Positions 45,716 to 53,310 of a DNA stretch of 64,000 nt are shown piece after piece. The position numbers were made by a program, and so were the translations under genes. The DNA comes from Ginsengibacter sp963792025 (GTDB taxonomy: Bacteria > Bacteroidota > Bacteroidia > Chitinophagales > Chitinophagaceae): assembly GCA_963792025.1 (NCBI GenBank), contig CAWBUS010000010.1, positions 57,186 to 121,185 of the forward strand. Direction: 5' to 3'. Each line of letters opens with the position of its first letter. Position 1 is the stretch's first letter. Below the pieces are notes generated by a model. It saw only the letters and a program-made list of their open reading frames with translations, did not search any database and had not been told where the DNA came from.

Positions 45716-46231
45716 CTAATTGACCAATTTTAATAATTTAATAAATGTTTCTGCATGTTTATCTTTTATCTCATCTTCAACATAGCCGTCAGTAGTGTAA
45801 ATTCTAATTTTTTTAATCTTATTATTCAATAAATATGAAACTATTTCAACCGGAATTTTGTAGCTAACTTCCGTTCCTTGCACATTGCTTCCTAAAAGAC
45901 CAGTTGACCCACAACCAGTACAACTAATTGCATATTTTAAATTGTAAAGAGTAACAATCGAGTCAGCTACAGTTTTAATCATTAGCTCATCTTCTTTGTC
46001 AATTGAAAAGACTTCATCATTAGATAATATTATTTTAAGGTTCAAATAGAAGAGATGATCGATTTTGGTAATCTTCGCGTATGCCACAAAGCTTTTACCA
46101 GAATAATTAATCATTTCCCATGATGTTCTCTTCACTGACGCATTTGTGAAATCGTCAATTTTATTTTCTTTTAGTTTTTGTGCAAAACAAAAAGTTGGGG
46201 AAAAAAGTGCGATAAGAAAAAATGTTTTCAT
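45716..46231 (-). CDS. Unknown small secreted protein
   Basis: A 171-residue protein with a signal peptide (MKTFFLIALFSPTFCFAQ). The mature part is predicted mixed, with I-S-C-T-G-C-G-S-T-G containing a C-x-x-C pair and a V-E-I-V-S-Y-L-L helix. I do not recognise the family. It lies in the island about 140 bases upstream of the sacsin-type gene on the same strand, and its role there is unknown. Confidence 0.55.
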   Translation of the reverse strand: MKTFFLIALFSPTFCFAQKLKENKIDDFTNASVKRTSWEMINYSGKSFVAYAKITKIDHLFYLNLKIILSNDEVFSIDKEDELMIKTVADSIVTLYNLKYAISCTGCGSTGLLGSNVQGTEVSYKIPVEIVSYLLNNKIKKIRIYTTDGYVEDEIKDKHAETFIKLLKLVN

Positions 46232-46304
46232 TTAATTTAAGATTGAACTAAGATATTTTTACTGAGACTGTGCGAAAGACAACAACGAATTGTCCATTGT
46301 TGTG

Positions 46305-46406
46305 TCAGTCAATTTTTAATTCCATAAGCAACTCTAATCTTTTAAAATAATCTGTCTTTCCTTCTTCCTTTAGTGGAGTAGTATAAAGAAAAATATCTTT
46401 CTCACG
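46305..46406 (-). pseudogene. Remnant of a gene C-terminus
   Basis: After an in-frame TGA at 46407-46409 the minus strand reads R-E-K-D-I-F-L-Y-T-T-P-L-K-E-E-G-K-T-D-Y-F-K-R-L, then an amphipathic ending and a stop at 46305-46307. No ATG precedes. The residues look protein-like and the frame has no neighbour to continue from, so I read it as a left-over of a deleted gene in the island. Confidence 0.3.
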
Positions 46407-46456
46407 TCAGCCATGCTTTTAGCAAGTTTTGTTGGCGCATGGCGTGTGTAATGTCT

Positions 46457-46915
46457 TTATTTCGTCTTAATCTCGATAACTGTTTTTATGTAAAAATCCT
46501 TGATCTTATTGTCATCTTGAAAGTAAGGCCCATTTATGAATTGTTTTATTGGATAGAATAAATCCTTAGGAAACATTCCTCTTTCAAATTTTTGAAATGA
46601 CACATAACCATTTGCGATGCTATAAAGTTCTTTAAAATTGTTAGACCCTTTCCGAAATGCTTTAGCTCTCAAAAGATATTTGGTGATGGCATGTTCAGTA
46701 GCGCCCGGCCACCCTTCTGGCTTATTTGTTACTAAAAAGTAGTTTCGAATATAAAATGTTTTTATGTTCGAGATAATATTATGTCTACCAGTCTGGTAAT
46801 CTTCTTGCGTCGGTTTTTTGATGTATGTTACATCTTCTAAAGTACAATATGCACTTATTACGTTATTAAGATTAATCGGGTAGTCGCCATCTGTTGTAAA
46901 TACTTCTTTATCCAT
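46457..46915 (-). CDS. Unknown small cytoplasmic protein
   Basis: A 152-residue protein without signal peptide. It holds a predicted helical core with Y-I-R-N-Y-F-L-V-T-N and A-I-T-K-Y-L-L-R-A-K-A-F-R-K-G, and a C-terminal K-D-F-Y-I-K-T-V-I-E-I-K. I cannot assign a family. It stands alone in the island and its codon usage is A+T-rich like that of its neighbours. Confidence 0.5.
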   Translation of the reverse strand: MDKEVFTTDGDYPINLNNVISAYCTLEDVTYIKKPTQEDYQTGRHNIISNIKTFYIRNYFLVTNKPEGWPGATEHAITKYLLRAKAFRKGSNNFKELYSIANGYVSFQKFERGMFPKDLFYPIKQFINGPYFQDDNKIKDFYIKTVIEIKTK

Positions 46916-47314
46916 AAAAATTACTATTGTACGTTTTCAAATACTGAATTGCAAATATCGGCAATTATAAGTTCGTGGAGTGTTTCAATATGCTTGCGCA
47001 CACACACACTAATTTATGTTATTATAAGCAACTGTTATGATTTTTCTGCTGTTGATAATCAATAAACTTAGTGTTATACATTTTATATTGTTGTTTAGGA
47101 CAATCCAGCATAAACGCATTTTAATTCAGTCTTGATACATTTTAATCTTTTGTTCGAACTTTTCTCAAATTCACTCAAAATAAAATATCATTTTTAGGCT
47201 AAAATTTTATTAAAAAAAGAGGCTAAAATTTCGCTCAAAAAAACCTTCCTGTTTTACGTAGTAAAAACGAAAGCCAAATTTTTCATTGTTTTTTTTAAAG
47301 ATTTTTATTTGTAC
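46916..47314. other. Intergenic region upstream of the MerR-type gene
   Basis: About 400 A+T-rich bases. A short direct repeat AGGCTAAAATTT occurs at about 47196-47207 and 47219-47230. No copy of the tRNA-Arg 3' end, coding frame or strong hairpin is seen. The left end of the recombinase element may lie here or further left. Confidence 0.4.
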
Positions 47315-47328
47315 ATTCGTGTACGAAT
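47315..47328 (+). promoter_or_regulatory. Palindrome touching the start codon of the MerR-type gene
   Basis: ATTCGT-GT-ACGAAT ends on the base before the ATG at 47329. Upstream, TTTATTTG (about 47304-47311) and TTG (about 47288-47290) loosely fit a -7/-33 pair. A palindrome at this place would suit autorepression by the adjacent DNA-binding protein. Confidence 0.35.
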
Positions 47329-48285
47329 ATGAAAATATCAGAAATCAATTTAAATCGTCTCAGTCATGAAAATCTCATAAAAGGTTTTCAAACTGACTAT
47401 TGGGGAACAATGAAATTAATGGTCGAATTAGTCTTGCCTAGATTCACCATCAGCGAAATTGGCATCACCCACCGTTGGATAACCCATTGGGATAAACAGG
47501 GATTGATTGACAACCGAAGGGAAGGAAAAGAATGGAGAAGATTTTCTTTTGTTGAATACATCTGGCTCAGAATAATCGCACGTTTGCGTGATTTTAACAT
47601 GCCGCTTTCCAGCATAAATCAGGTTAAGAAATTTTTATTTAATGGTTGGACTAATGAGGAAATTAAAGAATTAGCCGAGGGTTTTATTTTACAAATTAAA
47701 CAAGGAATAATACCAATCCCACCCAATTACACAAATGAAAATTTTGAAAAAAATATCATAAAGGACTTCGCAAAAAATAAAAGCATATTCCGATATTTCA
47801 CAAACCTGTTCCAGATGATATTTTCTATGCTTTTAACCAAAAAACCCTATTGTCTTGCTATTACAGATAAGGGAGTTTGCGGACAATTGGTGTTTGAAGA
47901 TGAAGCAACAATTGAAGCAAGTATGAATGCAATTCTAAGGGATATTGTTAAAAACGATTTTACGATAATAAACGTCTATAGAATTTTAGATGAATTTTTC
48001 AGTAATGAAAAAATAAAAGAAGATGTTATTGAAAAAGTCACCTTTTTATCTGATAAAGAAAAACAGGTTCTTGACTTAATCAGGAAAGGAGATTTCAAAG
48101 AACTTTCAATAAAATTAAAAGGCAACAAAGAATATCTTGTCGGTGTCAAAAGAAATAAATCTGTTGATACAATCACTAATGAAGTAAGCAGTATTATTAA
48201 CAGGAATAAATATCAGGAAATTAAACTGGTAACACAAAAAGGTAAAATCGTTAATGCGGAAATAACTGAAAGTATTAAGATTTAA
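47329..48285 (+). CDS. MerR-type DNA-binding protein of the integrative element
   Basis: The N-terminal 100 residues hold a winged helix of MerR type: I-S-E-I-G-I-T-H-R-W-I-T-H-W-D-K-Q-G-L, then R-R-F-S-F-V-E-Y-I-W-L-R-I-I and a second helical turn with M-P-L-S-S-I-N-Q-V-K-K-F-L. The remaining 200 residues are A+T-rich-coded, with no family known to me; the final segment resembles a small alpha/beta domain. It lies upstream of the small frame and the serine recombinase on the same strand, and probably regulates them. The palindrome at its start codon may be its operator. Confidence 0.7.
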   Translation: MKISEINLNRLSHENLIKGFQTDYWGTMKLMVELVLPRFTISEIGITHRWITHWDKQGLIDNRREGKEWRRFSFVEYIWLRIIARLRDFNMPLSSINQVKKFLFNGWTNEEIKELAEGFILQIKQGIIPIPPNYTNENFEKNIIKDFAKNKSIFRYFTNLFQMIFSMLLTKKPYCLAITDKGVCGQLVFEDEATIEASMNAILRDIVKNDFTIINVYRILDEFFSNEKIKEDVIEKVTFLSDKEKQVLDLIRKGDFKELSIKLKGNKEYLVGVKRNKSVDTITNEVSSIINRNKYQEIKLVTQKGKIVNAEITESIKI

Positions 48286-48299
48286 ATAAGGCACTGTAG

Positions 48300-48549
48300 A
48301 TAAACAGGCTATTGGCAGAATCTGAAAGAGAATGTAGAAAGCTACTCTATCAGGCAACCGGAAAGGTTGTGAAAAATGTAAACACCAAAATAGAAAAAAA
48401 AGAAAATAAACTATTTAAGACAATCGAAAAGCAACCAAGAAACAAAAGCTAATGATGAAAGCGATTTAATCAAGCTTGAAAATGTTCGCTCGTTTGCATC
48501 AATCATTATTGAATTGTATTTTTCAAAACAAGAAAATAAAAAGTTATGA
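48300..48549 (+). pseudogene. Small frame split by a shift, overlapping the recombinase start
   Basis: Two open stretches without ATG overlap here. One (48300-48452) reads L-L-A-E-S-E-R-E-C-R-K-L-L-Y-Q-A-T-G-K-V. The other (from 48394) reads N-Q-E-T-K-A-N-D-E-S-D-L-I-K-L-E-N and ends at TGA 48547-48549, sharing ATGA with the recombinase start at 48546. They can be joined by one slip, for instance at the run of eight A's at 48394-48401. The joined product would be about 80 residues and helical. No normal start codon is seen, so it may be a relic or use TTG 48312. Confidence 0.35.
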
Positions 48550-50231
48550 ATTCAGCACTAAATCCGCTTTTGCAAAAATTCAGTAAGAAAGAAGAATTTA
48601 ATAATAAACGCGATACAAGTATTTGTGTTATTTATACCCGTGTATCAAGTAAAGAACAGGCAGAAAATAATACCAGTCTTGACAGTCAAAAACGGTATTG
48701 CAAAGAATTTGCAGTAAGAAAAAAGTTAAGAATCGCCGAATATTTTGGTGGCACTTTTGAATCTGCAAAACAGGATGAAAGAAAGGAATTCAAAAAGATG
48801 ATTGAGTTTGTAAGGAAGAATAACAACATAGATACTATTCTTGTTTATTCGTATGATCGTTTTTCAAGAAGTGGGGCTAATGCAGCTTTTCTAAGTCAGG
48901 AACTTCAAAAAATCGGTATCAAAGTAATTGCAGTAAGTCAGGAAATAGATACTACCAACCCATCAGGAAGGTTACACCGTGATATGCTTTATCTGTTTAG
49001 CCAATTTGATAATGAACTACGAAAAGATAAAGTAGTAAAAGGAATGATTGAAAATTTAAAACAGGGTTATTGGGTAGGAACAACTCCTTTTGGTTATGTA
49101 AATCTCAATAGAAAAGACAAAGCAAAGAATCATAAGTATTGCATTAATCAGGATGGAGAACTTCTCAAAATTGGTTTTGAGTTAAAAGCTAAAGGAGAAC
49201 TAACCAATCAGGATATTGTTTCTCATTTGCACAAATTAGGCTGTAAAATCAATTATAAAAGTTTTGTAAGGATTATATCCAATCCGTTTTATTGTGGCTA
49301 TATAACGAACTCTTTAATCCCTAACGAACTAATTAAAGGACATCACCCTGCATTAGTGAACGAAGAATTATTTTTAAAAGCAAATGACATTCTTTTACAG
49401 AATCCAAGAAACGGTATTGCAAAAAAATTTAAAACAGATGAACTTCCTTTAAAAGGATTTGCAAAAGATGAAATCTCTTTATCTCCATTTACAGGATACC
49501 AACAGAAAGGAATCTTTTATTATAAAACCCGTCATAATGGAACATGTGTAAATGTGAATGCTGAATATTTGAATAGGCGTTTCAAAAATGAATTAAATCA
49601 ATTTGAGTTTAATAAGAATGATTTCGGAATGCTTAAAGATATAATGCTTGAATTATTAGAAACAAAGCTGCAAGGCAGGTTAAAGGAGCAACAGCAAGCA
49701 AAAAAGCAATTAGCAGAACTGAATACGAAGATTGAAAACATTGAAGAAAGATTTGTACAGGGGCAAATGGAAACCGCTTTATTTGAGAAATTCAGAAACA
49801 AGTATCAAATGGAAAGGGATGACATGGTAAAAATGATCTCAACTGAAATAAACAGTTCGAACCTTGTAAATGGAGCGGAAAAGTGTCTTGAAATAGCTGA
49901 AAATATCAGTGAAGTATGGTATTCAAGTCAATTTGATGATAAGAGAAGATTGCAAAGCTTAATATTTCCGGAAGGGATATTATACAATAAGCCAAAAGAT
50001 TCAATTCGAACTCCAAGAATCAATTCTCTATTCTCCACAATCCCAATATTGTCAAGGGTTTCAAAGGAAAACAAAAGGAGAAACCCAAAAAAAAATAGCC
50101 TGAATTCTCAGTTGGTAGCCTCGACAGGAATCGAACCTGTATCTGGAGCTTCGGAAACTCTTATACTATCCATTGTACGACGAGGCCATCTAAATCGAAA
50201 ACCGAAATTTACAATAATATTATTTTATTAA
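48546..50231 (+). CDS. Large serine recombinase
   Basis: The N-terminal resolvase domain is clear. The catalytic Ser lies in Y-T-R-V-S-S-K-E-Q near residue 35, and Y-D-R-F-S-R-S-G and G-R-L-H-R-D-M-L-Y follow with catalytic arginines. The recombinase domain follows (G-T-T-P-F-G-Y-V-N; N-P-F-Y-C-G-Y-I). The zinc-ribbon-like region appears to lack the usual Cys pairs. A long coiled coil (Q-G-R-L-K-E-Q-Q-Q-A-K-K-Q-L-A) and a C-terminal tail complete it. The last 40 residues, from about S-Q-L-V-A-S-T-G-I-E-P, are antisense reading of the tRNA-Arg gene, so the frame runs through the attachment site. It probably inserted the island next to the tRNA. Confidence 0.85.
   Translation: MNSALNPLLQKFSKKEEFNNKRDTSICVIYTRVSSKEQAENNTSLDSQKRYCKEFAVRKKLRIAEYFGGTFESAKQDERKEFKKMIEFVRKNNNIDTILVYSYDRFSRSGANAAFLSQELQKIGIKVIAVSQEIDTTNPSGRLHRDMLYLFSQFDNELRKDKVVKGMIENLKQGYWVGTTPFGYVNLNRKDKAKNHKYCINQDGELLKIGFELKAKGELTNQDIVSHLHKLGCKINYKSFVRIISNPFYCGYITNSLIPNELIKGHHPALVNEELFLKANDILLQNPRNGIAKKFKTDELPLKGFAKDEISLSPFTGYQQKGIFYYKTRHNGTCVNVNAEYLNRRFKNELNQFEFNKNDFGMLKDIMLELLETKLQGRLKEQQQAKKQLAELNTKIENIEERFVQGQMETALFEKFRNKYQMERDDMVKMISTEINSSNLVNGAEKCLEIAENISEVWYSSQFDDKRRLQSLIFPEGILYNKPKDSIRTPRINSLFSTIPILSRVSKENKRRNPKKNSLNSQLVASTGIEPVSGASETLILSIVRRGHLNRKPKFTIILFY
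50113..50187 (-). tRNA. tRNA-Arg (anticodon CCG)
   Basis: On the minus strand GGCCTCG (5', 50187-50181) pairs with CGAGGCT (3'), the discriminator A is at 50116 and an encoded CCA follows at 50115-50113. The D-arm (GTAC/GTAT), an anticodon loop T-T-C-C-G-A-A and the T-arm (ACAGG, TTCGATT, CCTGT) are all present. The anticodon stem has one A-C mismatch at its base. The gene lies inside the C-terminal end of the recombinase reading frame, which indicates that the tRNA 3' end is the element's insertion site. Confidence 0.92.
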
Positions 50232-50813
50232 TCCGTGTGCATTGGTGCTAAATATTTTTACCGCTATTGCCAGCAAAATAACGCCAAAAAATTTTCTCAC
50301 TACGATTAATCCGTTTGGACCAAGCGCTCTTTCAATCCATTTCAGCGATTTTAGTACAATAAAAATTACAATGCAATTAATGAGAATTCCAATTAAAATA
50401 TTTACATCGTGATAGTTAGCTTTTAGCGACATAATTGTGGTAAGTGTTCCCGAACCTGCAATTAACGGAAATGCTATTGGAACCACACTACCACTTTTGG
50501 GATTATTATCCTGTTTAAAAAAATCGAGCCCTAAAATCATTTCCAGGCCAATAATAAAAATCACAATGCTTCCTGCTACGGCAAAGGATTGAACATCTAA
50601 CCCCAAAAGATTTAGAAGCTGCTGACCCACAAACAAAAATATTATCATCAGCGCCCCGGAGGCAATAGTGGCCAAAGAAGATTGAATAACACCTCCCATT
50701 TTTTCCTTCAAAGAAATTAAGATAGGAATGGACCCAAGAATATCTATAACGGCAAAAAGTGTAAACGTTATTGTTACGATTTCCTTACTTGATATATTGG
50801 CAAAATCGGCCAT
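50220..50813 (-). CDS. MarC-family membrane protein
   Basis: A 197-residue protein with six hydrophobic segments. The conserved lead D-I-L-G-S-I-P-I-L-I-S-L-K near residue 24 and the repeat-like P-I-A-F-P-L-I-A-G-S-G-T-L-T near residue 113 are those of the MarC/UPF0056 family (inner membrane, function not settled; the name does not imply multidrug resistance). It lies 70 bases downstream of the BtuB-like gene on the same strand and might be co-transcribed with it. Confidence 0.88.
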   Translation of the reverse strand: MADFANISSKEIVTITFTLFAVIDILGSIPILISLKEKMGGVIQSSLATIASGALMIIFLFVGQQLLNLLGLDVQSFAVAGSIVIFIIGLEMILGLDFFKQDNNPKSGSVVPIAFPLIAGSGTLTTIMSLKANYHDVNILIGILINCIVIFIVLKSLKWIERALGPNGLIVVRKFFGVILLAIAVKIFSTNAHGLIK

Positions 50814-50883
50814 TCAATTTTTTTGCAAATGTAGCACACATGAAGCACAGCACTAGCCTTATCAATTAAAATTGCTAAGAATG

Positions 50884-52839
50884 CTATAAATTTATCTGCA
50901 CGCCTCCATTTACATTAAATCCTTTTGTAGTAAATCCTCTTGTTACAAAATATTTTTGATCAGTTATATTTTGCAGATCGGCAAAAATGCTCACCTTATT
51001 ATTGAATTTATAACGGCCATACAAATCCAATGTATAGTATGCATTTAATTGAAAAGGTGCAGCCTGGTATTGCGGTTCAAAGGCTTTACTTACGCTTTTC
51101 AAATGTGTAGAAAGATAAAGTTCTTTTGTAAAACTATAGTTCAAAGAAACATTAAAAACATTCTTTGGCCTTTTGTATAAATTAAAAAATGAAGTGTCTT
51201 TGCCGGGAGAATTTTGTGTGGTTATTTTTCCATCAACATAAGTATAATTTAACGAAGCAGAAAACTTCGAAGTAACATTGATCATAGCTTCCGTTTCTAT
51301 TCCGTAATCATGTTGTTTATCGCCATTCATGTAATAACTGGCATAAGTATTAGGATCGGTATAAAAGAGTATTACATCTTTACCATTTCTTATAAAACCG
51401 GTAACTCTTACACTAATTTTTTCCGAGGTAAATTGGGTTCCAGCTTCATAGCTGGTGGTTGATTGTGGCTTCAATTTCTTATTTCCGTATTCTGAATATA
51501 ATTGGTATAACGAAGGAACATTATAACCTGACGAGACGTTGGCATAAATTTTATAATGTTGATTGATTATATAAAACGGATTAACGGAGTAGGTAAAATT
51601 ATTTCCATAAATACTATGATGATTCCATCTTCCCCCAAAATCGAGATTAAAGCCACTTGCTGATTTCAAATAAACAGAAGCATAACCGCTGACCTGCTTG
51701 GTTTTTGCACTGTCAGGAGAAATAGGTGTTGCCGGGTAACCGTAGTCCGGATAGTAAATATATACTTGCTTCGTTTTGTTATCTCGGTAGTCCGCTCCTG
51801 CAAGAAATTCGATATTTTTTGCGAGATGAAGATTTGCGTATAGTTCGGTAAAACCTGATGTACCATTATAAGTTCCTTTCTGGTAAGTAGTTGTTCCAGG
51901 AAAAGGTAGTGTGTCATCCAAAAAATTTCTATTGAAGAAATTATAATTGTACTGAAGACGAATGAAACCTTTTTTCAACTTGTAATCTACAGTAGCACCG
52001 GCAATAGTATTATCGTTATGATACGTATAGTTTTTGTCATCGGCAAATGCGCCTGCATCAAGATCGGCGTGATTATTATTATACTTTCCAAAAATGCGTA
52101 CATCCATTTTTTTCCATGGCTGAAAACTATAATTTAACTGGACTACATCCTGGTTAAAACCGTCTTTATCAAAGCCTTGTTTTCCGGTTGAATCATATGC
52201 TGAAGAAAAACCCTTGCTGTAAGTTTTATTGTAAGAAACAAAATACGTTTGGCCTTTACCGTTAGTTCCACTTAAAGAAATATTTCCTTTATAAGTTTCG
52301 TAACTTCCTGCCGAAAGATTAAGATTCAGGTTAAATGGTTTCCCTTTTCCTTTTTTGCTTATAATATTGATAACTCCGGCAACAGCATCCGAACCGTACA
52401 AAGTAGATTGCGACCCTTTTAAAATTTCAATTCTCTCGATATTATCGGGAGCAAAATTATTTAGATCAAATGCATCAGTTTCACCAGATGGATCAAACAA
52501 TGGGATGCCATCTATCAATATCAGGGTATTAGCCCGCGAAGCGCCACGTGTATATACCGTTTGGTTAGTCCCTAAGTTGTTATCAGCACCATTTATAATT
52601 AAACCCGGTTGCTGATTCAATATTTCGCCAATTGATTTTCCGCCGCTTTTTTGTAACTGGTCTTGAGTAATAATATCAACCACTTTACCTGTTTCACTTT
52701 GCTTCTGCGGAAATTTGTTGGCCGTAACTATTACCTCATCAAGTGCTTTACTTATTGTGTCACTGGCTGGCTGCCCGGATTGTGCATTTAGTTGGCTACT
52801 GAAGATTACAGCAGCCGCAATAAAAATTTGTCTTTTCAT
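50884..52839 (-). CDS. btuB: BtuB-like TonB-dependent vitamin B12 receptor
   Basis: A signal peptide (residues 1-19) and a TonB box-like D-E-V-I-V-T-A-N-K precede a plug domain (Q-K-S-G-G-K-S-I-G-E-I-L-N-Q-Q-P-G; I-E-I-L-K-G-S-Q-S-T-L-Y-G-S-D-A-V). A 22-strand-type barrel ends in N-V-N-G-G-V-Q-I-N-L. The length of 651 residues fits. A cobalamin riboswitch lies about 115 bases upstream in the same direction, so the ligand is very likely a corrinoid. The protein sits in the outer membrane and takes energy from TonB/ExbBD. Confidence 0.92.
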   Translation of the reverse strand: MKRQIFIAAAVIFSSQLNAQSGQPASDTISKALDEVIVTANKFPQKQSETGKVVDIITQDQLQKSGGKSIGEILNQQPGLIINGADNNLGTNQTVYTRGASRANTLILIDGIPLFDPSGETDAFDLNNFAPDNIERIEILKGSQSTLYGSDAVAGVINIISKKGKGKPFNLNLNLSAGSYETYKGNISLSGTNGKGQTYFVSYNKTYSKGFSSAYDSTGKQGFDKDGFNQDVVQLNYSFQPWKKMDVRIFGKYNNNHADLDAGAFADDKNYTYHNDNTIAGATVDYKLKKGFIRLQYNYNFFNRNFLDDTLPFPGTTTYQKGTYNGTSGFTELYANLHLAKNIEFLAGADYRDNKTKQVYIYYPDYGYPATPISPDSAKTKQVSGYASVYLKSASGFNLDFGGRWNHHSIYGNNFTYSVNPFYIINQHYKIYANVSSGYNVPSLYQLYSEYGNKKLKPQSTTSYEAGTQFTSEKISVRVTGFIRNGKDVILFYTDPNTYASYYMNGDKQHDYGIETEAMINVTSKFSASLNYTYVDGKITTQNSPGKDTSFFNLYKRPKNVFNVSLNYSFTKELYLSTHLKSVSKAFEPQYQAAPFQLNAYYTLDLYGRYKFNNKVSIFADLQNITDQKYFVTRGFTTKGFNVNGGVQINL

Positions 52840-52956
52840 TTTTGAAAAATTTTTTTTGTGACTGCTTTCGAAATAAAAAAAGAAAGAAATATAAATGCCT
52901 TTCAGCCTTTACACTTCATGCCTTTCACCCGAAAGCTTTGAATTGTTTTAACGCAA

Positions 52957-53163
52957 AAGGCAGGTCTTCTGGCTTGGCACATTCTTAAAAGCCTTCCCGT
53001 TATAAAACAGTGGCGAAGAATTTAAGATTTTCCCAATTAGTCCGCCGCGGCGGATTGGGGCGTGCTTTACAGCTACGGGGATAGCGCCGGATTTACACCG
53101 GCTTCCCTTTTAATCCTGTACCGATACTTATCGGGATAAGGAACCAATTACGTCGGCAAATGT
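52957..53163 (-). promoter_or_regulatory. Cobalamin riboswitch
   Basis: Read on the minus strand the leader shows the conserved order of the B12 element: GGGAA with GCCGGTGTAAATCCGGC (about 53104-53084), a CCCCGTAGCTGTAA block, the CCACTG block near 53010, GGGAAGGC, and the final AAGCCAGAAGACCTGCC hallmark near 52975-52959. It precedes the BtuB-like receptor gene and should switch off its expression when cobalamin is plentiful. The rest of the 470-base gap holds nothing else that I recognise. Confidence 0.92.
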
Positions 53164-53310
53164 AGCGGCAATATTTTTAGAATTCAAAAACAAATTTTAA
53201 AGACGTGCAAAAACCCAGAAGGTTTTCCAGGCATTTCAAATTTTAAGAATTTAAAAAAAACTTTCTTGTTTTAATGGTGAACAGATTATTCGACAAAGAA
53301 AAGCCAGGTA

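Noticed and set aside
42247..47328. Left attachment copy of the tRNA-Arg 3' end
   Set aside because: I looked by eye for TGGTAGCCTCGACAGG or its complement and found no convincing match, so no left border is claimed.
50115..50231. C-terminal 40 residues of the recombinase as a real functional domain
   Set aside because: They are the antisense translation of tRNA-Arg and its flank; conservation there reflects the tRNA.
53041..53060. Stand-alone palindrome CCGCCGCGGCGG as a separate regulatory site
   Set aside because: It is a stem within the cobalamin riboswitch.
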